Shown here piece by piece: positions 7,374 to 14,188 of a stretch of DNA of 15,610 bases. The notes under the pieces were generated by a model. The model worked only from the letters and a program-made list of their open reading frames with translations, was not told the origin of the DNA and ran no database searches. This stretch comes from Candidatus Ryanbacteria bacterium. GTDB taxonomy: Bacteria; Patescibacteriota; Minisyncoccia; Ryanbacterales; GWA2-47-10b. The DNA lies in assembly GCA_943354465.1 (NCBI GenBank), contig CALRCC010000009.1, positions 1 through 15,610 of the forward strand. Direction: 5' to 3'. The first letter of the stretch is position 1. The number at the start of each line of letters is the position of its first letter. Position numbers and translations under genes: made by a program.

Positions 7374-7400
7374 CTAGCACTCTCGACCCAAGACTGCTAA
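7374..7400 (-). promoter_or_regulatory. CIRCE operator (HrcA binding site)
   Basis: On the minus strand the sequence is TTAGCAGTC, nine bases, then GAGTGCTAG. The consensus CIRCE is TTAGCACTC-N9-GAGTGCTAA, so each arm differs at one base. It starts about one base after the predicted groESL transcription start, its usual place. This predicts heat-shock control of groESL by an HrcA repressor encoded elsewhere in the genome. Confidence 0.9.
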
Positions 7401-7407
7401 TAGAGCT

Positions 7408-7435
7408 ATTGTATGCACTTTTACAGCAATGTCAA
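7408..7435 (-). promoter_or_regulatory. groESL promoter
   Basis: The minus strand has a perfect -35 TTGACA (7430-7435), a 16-base spacer and a -10 TACAAT (7408-7413). The predicted start is near 7401, directly before the CIRCE element. Confidence 0.85.
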
Positions 7436-7523
7436 CCTTGCCAACAGATGTTCCGCCTTGCTTAGTCATGGCGCAAGAGTACGCTAAATACAGTGCGCCT
7501 TAACAATTTAAAGGAGATGATAA

Positions 7524-8288
7524 ATGGGCCCTCAAGAATTTATGGAGCTTATTGCAAAAAACATTCGCCATACAGTCACTGAACTTGGCCGTATAGGCTT
7601 TAACATTACAAAAGAATTGCCGTCAGCTACAACGATGCTTCTTGACTCATTTTTTATTAATGATGAGCGTCGAGATACGGCGCGAGCTGAAAATCCTCAT
7701 GTTATTTTTATGCCTGGGTTCTTCGCTCTATCAAAATATTATTTGCGACTTTGCACATACATGCATGCAAATGGCGTATACCTAATCACACCGCAAAATC
7801 TGAATCGCAACGTTCTCGGGTGGAAGCAATCGCGTGACGTTATATCATACGCGATCAAACAAGATGAAGACGAAACTGGTTTACCACCTATACTCATCGG
7901 TCATTCAAAAGGTGGGACTGATATTTTGGGCACATTGCCTTATCATCCAGAAATTCAAACTGCGATTCTCATAAGCTCTCCAGTCCGTGGAGCTTCTCTG
8001 CGAGCACTCAATATCTATCTTTCAATCACGTCTGGAAAAAATGAGTTTCCGTTTGATAGAGGAATGCTTACAGACCCGACACTGCTATCAAAGATCGTGA
8101 TTGCTATCAGCACACAAGACAAAATTGTGCCGGCGCACGAAGCGGTATTGGATGGCGCGCGCCATACTATCAATGTTGAGGAAACTGCCAACGACGACAT
8201 GTGGTATAGCCACACTGGACTTGCATATCATATACGCAAAGAGATTCTAAAAGTCATCACAGAACATACGGCACAACATGTCACATAA
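7524..8288 (+). CDS. Alpha/beta hydrolase (lipase/esterase-like)
   Basis: This 254-residue protein has an alpha/beta hydrolase layout. The strand PHVIFMPGFFA (58-68) carries the likely oxyanion region. The nucleophile elbow is GHSKGG (126-131) with S128. A plausible acid is D199 in ISTQDKIVP (195-203), and a plausible histidine is H230 in MWYSHTGLAYH. The QDKIVP strand and the late histidine are in the right order for a complete Ser-Asp-His triad. The family covers lipases, esterases and acyltransferases; the substrate cannot be read from sequence. No signal peptide is visible. The start is decided by a strong SD (AAGGAG at 7511-7516) 7 bases before the ATG. It is a single-gene plus-strand unit divergent from groESL, closed by a strong terminator. 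I found no convincing promoter in 7440-7510. Confidence 0.85.
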   Translation: MGPQEFMELIAKNIRHTVTELGRIGFNITKELPSATTMLLDSFFINDERRDTARAENPHVIFMPGFFALSKYYLRLCTYMHANGVYLITPQNLNRNVLGWKQSRDVISYAIKQDEDETGLPPILIGHSKGGTDILGTLPYHPEIQTAILISSPVRGASLRALNIYLSITSGKNEFPFDRGMLTDPTLLSKIVIAISTQDKIVPAHEAVLDGARHTINVEETANDDMWYSHTGLAYHIRKEILKVITEHTAQHVT

Positions 8289-8291
8289 CTA

Positions 8292-8334
8292 GCGCCGCCC
8301 AAAAAGTAAATATTTGGGCGGCGCATTTTCTTTT
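8292..8334 (+). terminator. Intrinsic terminator after the hydrolase gene
   Basis: A GC-rich stem with 12-base arms (GCGCCGCCCAAA at 8292-8303 and its complement at 8313-8324) and a 9-base loop is followed by the T-rich tract ATTTTCTTTT. It begins 3 bases after the stop codon. Confidence 0.92.
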
Positions 8335-8357
8335 ACTTGGCGGTCGGACAGCCAAGT

Positions 8358-9359
8358 TTATAGCCCATAGCACTGATGCGGACGCCAATCTCTTACGAAC
8401 TCACCATTACCTGGCTTGAGACTAATTTTTAGTATCCAATCGCCACCACTCCAAATACTAGTATTGATTTGTTTTTCGGTTCGGTATCCATCTTTTACGA
8501 ACATAATAGTCGCAACGGTACCGATACATGGTAAATCCTTATATCCTTGGATAGGAAAAGAAAACTCAAAATAACCATCCTGGTTGGTAAAGACAGAAGA
8601 ACCACCCGAAGAAGATACTTTAACTCCAGCAAGAGCCGTGCCATCAACATCAGAACGCACCCAGCCTACTATTAGCATACTTCCATCTTTTGTAAGAGAT
8701 TTTATATATGCATCTGAAGTAGGACACGGAGCAAACTGGCAGCTTGGTGCAATACGGCCTACATACGAACCATCGGGGCATTGTTTGGCATCTTCAGTGC
8801 AGGACACGGGAGTAGGCGGTTTTACAGCAACCCCACATCCGTACAGCTGATTTAATTTCTTGCGTGTTGCGGGACCGACATAGCCGGTGCCGTGGGTAAG
8901 TCCGTTGGGAGTCAAAATTTCACTGCGGTATTTTTCTTGAAAAGCAGTTACTGCTGAAGCCACATCTTCGGTAAAAGTAGTTGCTCTGAGACTAGTTCCC
9001 GGTGAACCGGACCGCACAACTCGGTCATAATCCAAAAGCCCTTCTTTTGATAAAATCTTGAAAAGTGCTGATATATCTTCCCCTACAGACACACCTCCGG
9101 CTTCGCCGCTATCACCAAATTTGAGGTTTACATTAAACGAATGACACCACGCCACTGGCGATGGCGAGGGCGAGGGCGAGGGCGAGGGCGGCTTACCAGT
9201 CAATGATGACTGGACATTGGCAATGACGCTGTCCTCCACTCCAAACGAGCGGAGTAAACCGAGTACCGCATCAATCTGCCCCTGCGTGAGCGGCGCCGCT
9301 GATGCTACAGAGGCTGCTGCAAACAATCCAATAATTGTCCCGAAAATTAATTTTTTCAT
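8358..9359 (-). CDS. Secreted peptidoglycan-binding protein with Cys-rich and carboxypeptidase-regulatory-like domains
   Basis: The 333-residue protein is probably exported. It starts MKKLIFGTIIGLFAAASVAS with cleavage expected after the following Ala (SVASA/AP, about residue 21). A short helical segment (22-56) leads into a Pro-Ser linker (about 57-67). A peptidoglycan-binding-like domain spans about 72-176 (LKFGDSGE, then FTEDVASAVTAFQEKY and TGYVGPATRKKLNQLYGCG). Next is a short Cys module (186-213) with CTEDAKQCPDGSYVG and a closing CQFAPCP, then a carboxypeptidase-regulatory-like beta domain (about 226-315; GVKVSSSGGSSVFTNQDGYFEF). No catalytic residues are recognisable, so a structural or adhesive wall-associated role is inferred. 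I start it at 9359 because this gives a clean signal peptide next to a -10 box; an in-frame ATG at 9410 would place 17 polar residues before it. Confidence 0.82.
   Translation of the reverse strand: MKKLIFGTIIGLFAAASVASAAPLTQGQIDAVLGLLRSFGVEDSVIANVQSSLTGKPPSPSPSPSPSPVAWCHSFNVNLKFGDSGEAGGVSVGEDISALFKILSKEGLLDYDRVVRSGSPGTSLRATTFTEDVASAVTAFQEKYRSEILTPNGLTHGTGYVGPATRKKLNQLYGCGVAVKPPTPVSCTEDAKQCPDGSYVGRIAPSCQFAPCPTSDAYIKSLTKDGSMLIVGWVRSDVDGTALAGVKVSSSGGSSVFTNQDGYFEFSFPIQGYKDLPCIGTVATIMFVKDGYRTEKQINTSIWSGGDWILKISLKPGNGEFVRDWRPHQCYGL
9157..9192. repeat. Hexanucleotide repeat encoding the Pro-Ser linker
   Basis: Six consecutive 6-base units on the plus strand (four perfect GGCGAG flanked by GGCGAT and GGCGGC) encode the alternating Pro-Ser linker of the secreted protein. 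Slippage here would change linker length in frame. Confidence 0.9.
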
Positions 9360-9368
9360 ATTACTTGT

Positions 9369-9374
9369 AGTATA
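9369..9374 (-). promoter_or_regulatory. -10 element of the secreted-protein gene (near-leaderless)
   Basis: TATACT on the minus strand lies 9 bases before the ATG at 9359, predicting a 5' leader of about 3 bases. There is no TG extension and no good -35, so this call is weaker than the others. The purine-rich GGGGGAGGAG just upstream resembles an SD but is too far from the start (about 15 bases) and overlaps the promoter. Confidence 0.5.
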
Positions 9375-9403
9375 CTCCTCCCCCATTACTAAAAATACTA
9401 GTT

Positions 9404-9428
9404 TTCCCAAAGGAAAGTCCTTTGGGAA
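9404..9428 (-). terminator. Hairpin between uvrA and the secreted-protein gene
   Basis: Perfect 11-base arms (TTCCCAAAGGA and TCCTTTGGGAA) surround a 3-base loop, starting 3 bases after the uvrA stop. On the minus strand it is followed by AACTAGTATTTTTAG rather than an immediate T-run, so it is a weak terminator or an mRNA 3'-end stabiliser. Confidence 0.5.
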
Positions 9429-9431
9429 TTA

Positions 9432-12224
9432 CTACAAAGTCTTTTTAAGCCACTGGCCAGTATACGATTTGGTGACTTTGGCAACTTCTTCGGGCGTACC
9501 TTCAGCGACGATCATACCGCCACCAGATCCGCCTTCAGGGCCAAGGTCTACAATCCAATCTGCATTTTTTAATACATCAATATTGTGCTCAATGACCAAC
9601 ACAGAGTTGCCACGCTCAACGAGAGCATCCAAAACAATCATTAATTTTTGAATATCATCAAAATGAAGACCAGTTGTAGGCTCATCTAATATATACATAG
9701 TCTTGCCTGTGGCGCGACGAGCCAACTCTGTCGCTAGCTTCACGCGCTGCGCCTCACCGCCAGAGAGAGTGGTCGCTGGTTGGCCGAGCTTCATATATCC
9801 GAGACCGACTCTCACAAGCGTCTCTGCTCGCTCACGCACTGCCGGGATATCAGTAAAAAATATAGCCGCCTCTTCTGCAGACATATCAAGTACTTGGGAA
9901 ATATTTTTATTTTGATATTCAATCTCAAGCGCTTCGCGGTTATATCGCGTGCCATGACACTCCTCACACTCTTGATACAAGTCTGGCAAAAAATACATTT
10001 CAATTTTTTTAACACCCTGACCCTCACACTCTTCGCATCTCCCGCCTTTTACATTGAAGCTAAAACGCCCCGGACCGTATCCGCGGGCTCTTGCTTCGCG
10101 CGTCTTTGAATATAAATCGCGAATTGGACCAAACATACCTGTATACGTGGCTGGGTTTGAACGTGGTGTACGACCTATCGGCGATTGATCTACGACTATC
10201 GCTTTATCTAGCTTATCAATGCCAGAGATAGATTTATAAGCGCCGATTTGCGCGCGTGCGCCATAAAAATGTGCTAACAAAATTGCAGACAGCGTATCAT
10301 TTACAAGCGTTGACTTGCCCGAGCCAGACACGCCAGATACGCATACAAATTTACCAAGAGGGATTTTTAATGTGACATTTTTTAAATTATGCTCGCTAGC
10401 GCCTTCCAAAATAATCCAATCTTTGGCGAGCTGACTGCGCTTATTGCGATGCTCGATTTCTACTTTTTTGCGTCCAGACAAATATTCGCCAGTAAGAGTT
10501 TTGGCAGATAATATTTTTTTATAGGTACCTTCAAAAATTATCTTACCTCCGTGCTTGCCAGCTCCTGGCCCCAAATCAATAATCCAATCTGCACCCTCCA
10601 TTGTCTCAGCGTCATGTTCTACGACAAGCACCGTATTGCCCAAATCACGCAAATGCTTGATCGTCTCTAGCAACATTGCGTGATCGCGCGCATGAAGTCC
10701 GATAGACGGTTCGTCTAACACATAGATAACACCTGTGAGCTGTGAACCTATTTGCGTGGCAAGGCGAACGCGCTGAGCTTCTCCGCCAGCAAGCGTAGTA
10801 GAAGTACGCGAGAGCGCCATATACTCAAGTCCGACATTGATCAAAAACTCAAGACGGCGAATAATCTCTTTTAACATCAAAAGTGTCTCTTTTGGCGCGC
10901 TCTTAAAATAGCTCTTAAAAAACTTTAATAATTCTGATATTGATAAATCGGAAACCTCGGCGATATTTTTACCATTTACTGTAACGGCTAGTACCTCTGG
11001 CTTAAGCCGTTTGCCACCGCACGCGCTACACGACTGTACCACCATATACTTTTCAATCTCGCCTCTAGTCCATTCGGAATCTGTGTCTTTCCATCGTCGT
11101 TTGAGATTTGGTATTACACCTTCAAACACTCCTTCTTCGCCACTTAAAATTATTTCAATAATTTTTTTTGGCAAAGTACTTACTGGTTTATCGAGCGCAA
11201 AATCATATCTTGACGCCAAATCCTCTAGCATCCACCAATACCACGATTGACGACCAACCTTGTGTGATGCGCGCGCCCACGGCTGGATAGCTCCTTCGAG
11301 AAACGATAGCTTTTCATTTGGGATCACGAACTTTGAGTCAACTTCAAGCGTAGAACCGATGCCAGTACATCCTGGGCACGCGCCATACGGACTATTGAAA
11401 GAAAACGCGCGCGGCTCCAAATCAAAAAGCGAGATACCGCAATCAGGACACGCCAAATGCTCAGAGAACAATATGTCTTCTTGCGTGTTGTTCGCTACCA
11501 AAAAACCTTTGCCAATTTTAATCGCTGTCTCTATTGAATCGCGCAATCTTGCTTTATCAAGCTCGCCATCAACTATCAAGCGATCAATGACGACTTCTAG
11601 CGTGTGTTTTTTCTTTGGGTCAAGAGTTAAATCTTTTGCCTCCTCAATGCGCATTACCTCTCCATCAAATCGTACGCGTAAAAATCCTCCACGCTCAATC
11701 TCACCCAAAACTGACTTGTGCTCACCCTTTTTCCCGCGAACGACAGGGGCCAACAGCAGAACATTTGTGCCAGGACCAAATGAAACTATTTTTTTCATAA
11801 TCTCATCTGGCGTTTGGCGACGCACAGATTTACCACAACTAGGACAGTGTGGAATACCAGCACGCGAATAGAGCAAACGAAGATAATCGTATATCTCTGT
11901 TATCGTGCCTACAGTACTACGCGGATTTTTTGAAATTGTTTTTTGGTCAATCGCGATTGCTGGCGACAATCCTTCGATCGATTCAAGATCGGGCTTTTCT
12001 TTAATACCTAAAAATTGCCTTGCGTAACTTGAGAGCGATTCAACAAAACGGCGCTCGGCCTCTGCATAGATCGTATCAAATGCGAGCGATGACTTGCCTG
12101 AGCCCGAAAGCCCAGTAATCACGACAAGAGAATTCTTGGGAATATCAATATCAATATTCTTGAGGTTGTGCATACGCGCACCTCGAAGTTTAATAAAGTC
12201 TTTTTTATCTCCTCTGGATTTCAT
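9432..12224 (-). CDS. uvrA: Excinuclease ABC subunit UvrA
   Basis: UvrA is the damage-sensing ATPase dimer of nucleotide excision repair that loads UvrB. It has 930 residues from the start chosen here, a normal length. The first ATPase half shows Walker A GLSGSGKSS (38-46), the zinc-binding pairs ACPDC and ACPGC (about 258-286), the signature TLAGGEAQRVRLATQ (about 477) and VLDEPSIGLHARD. The second half shows GVSGSGKSTL, the C-terminal zinc region with GRCEECEGQG and CEECHGTRYNRE, the signature TLSGGEAQRVKLATE and ILDEPTTGLH. Two upstream in-frame ATGs (12266 and 12239) lie on or before the promoter -10, so the ATG at 12224, giving MKSRGDKKDFIKLRGARMHN, is the best start. The leader would be about 7 bases with no SD. 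Confidence 0.97.
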   Translation of the reverse strand: MKSRGDKKDFIKLRGARMHNLKNIDIDIPKNSLVVITGLSGSGKSSLAFDTIYAEAERRFVESLSSYARQFLGIKEKPDLESIEGLSPAIAIDQKTISKNPRSTVGTITEIYDYLRLLYSRAGIPHCPSCGKSVRRQTPDEIMKKIVSFGPGTNVLLLAPVVRGKKGEHKSVLGEIERGGFLRVRFDGEVMRIEEAKDLTLDPKKKHTLEVVIDRLIVDGELDKARLRDSIETAIKIGKGFLVANNTQEDILFSEHLACPDCGISLFDLEPRAFSFNSPYGACPGCTGIGSTLEVDSKFVIPNEKLSFLEGAIQPWARASHKVGRQSWYWWMLEDLASRYDFALDKPVSTLPKKIIEIILSGEEGVFEGVIPNLKRRWKDTDSEWTRGEIEKYMVVQSCSACGGKRLKPEVLAVTVNGKNIAEVSDLSISELLKFFKSYFKSAPKETLLMLKEIIRRLEFLINVGLEYMALSRTSTTLAGGEAQRVRLATQIGSQLTGVIYVLDEPSIGLHARDHAMLLETIKHLRDLGNTVLVVEHDAETMEGADWIIDLGPGAGKHGGKIIFEGTYKKILSAKTLTGEYLSGRKKVEIEHRNKRSQLAKDWIILEGASEHNLKNVTLKIPLGKFVCVSGVSGSGKSTLVNDTLSAILLAHFYGARAQIGAYKSISGIDKLDKAIVVDQSPIGRTPRSNPATYTGMFGPIRDLYSKTREARARGYGPGRFSFNVKGGRCEECEGQGVKKIEMYFLPDLYQECEECHGTRYNREALEIEYQNKNISQVLDMSAEEAAIFFTDIPAVRERAETLVRVGLGYMKLGQPATTLSGGEAQRVKLATELARRATGKTMYILDEPTTGLHFDDIQKLMIVLDALVERGNSVLVIEHNIDVLKNADWIVDLGPEGGSGGGMIVAEGTPEEVAKVTKSYTGQWLKKTL

Positions 12225-12237
12225 ATTAGAGTAATGC

Positions 12238-12266
12238 ATTATACCCCCGTAAAGACTCTTGTTCAA
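12238..12266 (-). promoter_or_regulatory. uvrA promoter (near-leaderless)
   Basis: The minus strand has -35 TTGAAC (12261-12266), a 17-base spacer and a perfect -10 TATAAT (12238-12243). Transcription would start near 12231, about 7 bases before the uvrA ATG. It lies directly downstream of the preceding operon's terminator. Confidence 0.85.
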
Positions 12267-12294
12267 GACATTGACTCAAATGCAGTTTTTTTGC

Positions 12295-12332
12295 AAAAAA
12301 AAGTGGCGACTCCCTTGTCAGGAAGTCGCCAC
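12295..12332 (-). terminator. Intrinsic terminator of the two small genes
   Basis: Stem GTGGCGACT (12303-12311) with AGTCGCCAC (12324-12332), extended by two more G-C pairs past a bulge, is followed on the minus strand by eight Ts (12295-12302). It lies 8 bases past the stop of the gene ending at 12341. Confidence 0.92.
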
Positions 12333-12340
12333 ACTGGCGC

Positions 12341-12613
12341 CTATTTTAGGCGAGCCTTACGTGATGCTTCACGCTCTGCGAACGCGATGCCCGCTTTGAA
12401 AATCTCAACATAGACAACGTCTATGCCGAACTCTTCTTCCGTAACACCGATATTTGCAAGAAAGAGATTGAATGCCTTCTCCAATCTGCGAGCATTATCG
12501 CCGATCCTCCATGCAATGCGATATGTACTATCGTCTTTGCGCCAATGAGCAAGATCAGCGCTGTCGCTAAAGAGCAGGTCGCCTCTCTCATTGATCAAAA
12601 TTGCTGATGACAT
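12341..12613 (-). CDS. Small protein of unknown function, partner of the zinc-finger gene
   Basis: I do not recognise this 90-residue protein. It begins with a short beta-like segment (SSAILINERGDLLFSDS), then helical stretches (about 33-55 and 60-88, including RRLEKAFNLFLANIGVTEEEFGIDVVYVEIFKAGIAFAERE) and a basic C-terminus (EASRKARLK). No signal peptide or membrane helix is seen. I chose the ATG at 12613 because a strong SD (AAAGGAG) ends 5 bases before it; the alternative ATG at 12628 would place the SD inside the gene. It lies 11 bases after the zinc-finger gene, with the SD between the upstream TGA and this ATG, so the two are one operon. A small hairpin (CGCCTA/TAGGCG, 12338-12352) includes its stop codon. 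Confidence 0.72.
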   Translation of the reverse strand: MSSAILINERGDLLFSDSADLAHWRKDDSTYRIAWRIGDNARRLEKAFNLFLANIGVTEEEFGIDVVYVEIFKAGIAFAEREASRKARLK

Positions 12614-12624
12614 CTCAACTCCTT

Positions 12625-12825
12625 TCATGCGACATTATTTGGCGTTGGCTCCGAATTATGCCATTTCATAACCAAACGCCTGCAATTCTTGCACAGGCGC
12701 ATATGACTTGCATATGCCTGCCTATCCGTATTTGACATTCTGTCGGTCAAAATAATACGTTTGGATGTCTCTACCCTTTCGCAGTCCCATCCGATCCGCG
12801 CAACATTCCTTGCGTAATTCAACAC
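12625..12825 (-). CDS. zf-HC2/ZAS-like zinc-finger mini-protein
   Basis: This 66-residue protein has the spacing of a zf-HC2/ZAS domain, the zinc-binding module of many anti-sigma factors: C15 in WDCERVE, then a helical segment (LTDRMSNTDRQAYAS), then H41-x3-C45-x2-C48 in SHMRLCKNCRRL. Known family members use a His and three Cys around this pattern to bind zinc. Most anti-sigma factors carry a membrane helix or sensor domain; this protein has none, so it would be a free cytosolic module. No sigma factor gene is next to it. The start is GTG at 12825 with a strong SD (AGGAGG) 4 bases away; a TTG directly after it, at 7 bases, is an alternative. It heads a two-gene operon from a promoter overlapped by an 18-base palindrome. 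The zf-HC2 call is by eye; the anti-sigma role is speculation. Confidence 0.65.
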   Translation of the reverse strand: MLNYARNVARIGWDCERVETSKRIILTDRMSNTDRQAYASHMRLCKNCRRLVMKWHNSEPTPNNVA

Positions 12826-12857
12826 GTAACCTCCTCTGTATTAGTAAAAAGTGCCTC

Positions 12858-12875
12858 TGTGCTTATATAAGCACA
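12858..12875. promoter_or_regulatory. Perfect 18-base palindrome, putative operator
   Basis: TGTGCTTATATAAGCACA is a perfect palindrome. It covers the -10 region of the minus-strand promoter for the zinc-finger operon and lies just upstream of the -35 of the uvrC promoter. A dimeric repressor here would block the small operon and might also affect uvrC. Confidence 0.6.
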
Positions 12876-12893
12876 TCTTTGCATATTAGTCAA
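12864..12893 (-). promoter_or_regulatory. Promoter of the zinc-finger mini-protein operon
   Basis: The minus strand has -35 TTGACT (12888-12893) and, after 17 or 18 bases, -10 TTATAT or TATATA (12864-12870). The predicted start near 12858 leaves a leader of about 33 bases carrying the AGGAGG SD. Confidence 0.65.
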
Positions 12894-12907
12894 TATATGT
12901 GTACTAT
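12879..12907 (+). promoter_or_regulatory. uvrC promoter (leaderless)
   Basis: The plus strand has -35 TTGCAT (12879-12884), exactly 17 bases of spacer, and -10 TACTAT (12902-12907). The ATG at 12914 begins 7 bases after the last T of the -10, at the expected transcription start. The -35 region overlaps the divergent -35 of the zinc-finger operon. Confidence 0.7.
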
Positions 12908-12913
12908 GCCAAT

Positions 12914-14188
12914 ATGTCACACACGGAGCTCTCAAACATAATCAATCTCGCGCCACAATCCCCTGGCGTTTATTTTTTTAAAGATAAACGAGGGCTAGTC
13001 ATATATATAGGAAAGGCCACCAACTTACGAGCGAGACTTCGTTCATATACAAAAGGTGGATGGAAAGATGATATGGTACGCGAGGCTTCAACTGTTGAAT
13101 GGAAAGAGCTTGCGTCAGATATAGAAGCACTCATAACAGAGTCGTCATACATTAAATCAAAGAAACCAAAATACAATCTTGTCATGCGTGATGATAAGAA
13201 CTATTTTTTTGTTGGGTTTTCAAAAAATATTTTCCCACGCGTCTATCTAACTCATCAACCTTTGAACTTTGAGCACTCTAAAGAAAACTCGGCATCATTT
13301 ATAGGCCCATTTACTGACGGCGCGTCTATCAAGCGCGTCATCATGCTCTTGCGTCGTATATTTCCATACTGCACATGCCCATACGGACGGAAACACAAAA
13401 GATTATGCGTAAACGCGCAAATCGATAAATGTCTTGGCTTTTGTTGCGCTGAAATTAGTCTGACGTCTGCGAACAAAAAACACTATACAGCAAACATAAG
13501 CGCAATTCGTAAAGTTCTGACTGGCAAAACTCAAAAACTGACACGCGAGCTCACATCAAAAATGAAACTAGCCGCACGCTCTCGCCATTACGAAGAAGCG
13601 CAGGCGCTTCGTGATCAAATCATAAGTCTAGAAAGGATCTTCGCGCACCAGCCATATTTGCAAAATGACATACCGATGGAACGAGAACGTGCGTTGCGCA
13701 TGCTCGCGGAATTATTACAACTTGATATACCACCAAAACGCGTTGAATGCTTTGACATATCACACAATCAGGGTTCGGCGACAGTTGCGTCAATGGCTGT
13801 ATTTATAAATGGCGTACCTGACAAAAGCCAATATCGTAAATTTATTATAAAAACAGTAAAAGGTGTTGATGACTTCGCGTCATTATATGAGACGATAAGC
13901 CGTAGGTTGGCTCATAATGATTGGCATAAACCCGACCTTATCATAGTAGACGGAGGCAAAGGACAGTTAAACTCCGTCGCAAAATTGGCTAAACTTGCTA
14001 ATATCCCGATAGCATCGATCGCAAAGCGTGAAGAAGAGCTATATGTGCCTGACCGCAAGGCGCCGTTTGCGCTTAAAACACTCCCCCAACCTCTTTTCAA
14101 TTTTATCACAGCGATTAGAGACGAGGCACACCGTTTTGCTATTTCATTTCATAGACAACGCAGTAGAAGGCTTGTCGTACAAGCCTAA
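12914..14188 (+). CDS. uvrC: UvrC-type excinuclease lacking the C-terminal HhH region
   Basis: UvrC makes both incisions in nucleotide excision repair. The 424 residues contain an N-terminal GIY-YIG nuclease (GVY at 18-20, YIG at 31-33, R39, E76) and a Cys cluster (C153/C155, C165, C173, C177) matching the [4Fe-4S] site known in bacterial UvrC. A UVR motif (about 216-242) and the RNase H-like nuclease domain follow, with FDISH (D281), LIIVDGGKGQ (D346) and DEAHRFA (H406). The chain ends soon after SFHRQRSRR. Usual UvrC proteins are about 600 residues with a tandem helix-hairpin-helix domain at the end; that part is absent, with a clean TAA and secG beginning at once. I start at the ATG at 12914; an in-frame GTG at 12899 would overlap the -10 box. 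No SD is present. Confidence 0.93.
   Translation: MSHTELSNIINLAPQSPGVYFFKDKRGLVIYIGKATNLRARLRSYTKGGWKDDMVREASTVEWKELASDIEALITESSYIKSKKPKYNLVMRDDKNYFFVGFSKNIFPRVYLTHQPLNFEHSKENSASFIGPFTDGASIKRVIMLLRRIFPYCTCPYGRKHKRLCVNAQIDKCLGFCCAEISLTSANKKHYTANISAIRKVLTGKTQKLTRELTSKMKLAARSRHYEEAQALRDQIISLERIFAHQPYLQNDIPMERERALRMLAELLQLDIPPKRVECFDISHNQGSATVASMAVFINGVPDKSQYRKFIIKTVKGVDDFASLYETISRRLAHNDWHKPDLIIVDGGKGQLNSVAKLAKLANIPIASIAKREEELYVPDRKAPFALKTLPQPLFNFITAIRDEAHRFAISFHRQRSRRLVVQA
14169..14185. other. Hairpin at the uvrC 3' end overlapping the secG -35
   Basis: GGCTTGT (14169-14175) pairs perfectly with ACAAGCC (14179-14185) around a 3-base loop, ending directly before the uvrC stop codon. No T-run follows, so it is not a standard terminator. 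It overlaps the -35 box of the secG promoter. Confidence 0.5.

Noticed and set aside
7457..7490. Possible plus-strand promoter for the hydrolase (TTGCTT-N16-TACGCT or TTAGTC-N17-TAAATA)
   Set aside because: Each option matches only about half of the consensus positions, so I could not choose one with confidence.
8335..8357. Short inverted repeat (ACTTGGC/GCCAAGT) after the secreted-protein gene
   Set aside because: The stem is 7 bases with a 9-base loop and no T-run on the minus strand; too weak to call a terminator.
11260..11871. 203-codon plus-strand open frame inside uvrA
   Set aside because: It runs antisense to conserved uvrA coding sequence, with low-complexity composition and no initiation signal.
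12225..12266. N-terminal extension of UvrA (14 residues)
   Set aside because: These codons coincide with the TTGAAC-N17-TATAAT promoter, and UvrA homology begins only at about FIKLRGARMHN.
12255..12266. Possible LexA-type box (GAAC-N4-GTCT) in the uvrA promoter
   Set aside because: It matches only part of the Gram-positive-type LexA consensus and overlaps the -35 box, which explains the GAAC; not enough to claim SOS control.
12857..12876. 12858 palindrome as a LexA box of the CTGT-N8-ACAG type
   Set aside because: CTGT and ACA are present but the spacing is 12 rather than 8 bases and the last base does not match.
12899..12913. GTG start for uvrC giving five extra residues
   Set aside because: It overlaps the -10 TACTAT, so it would not be on the transcript; the ATG at 12914 fits the predicted transcription start.
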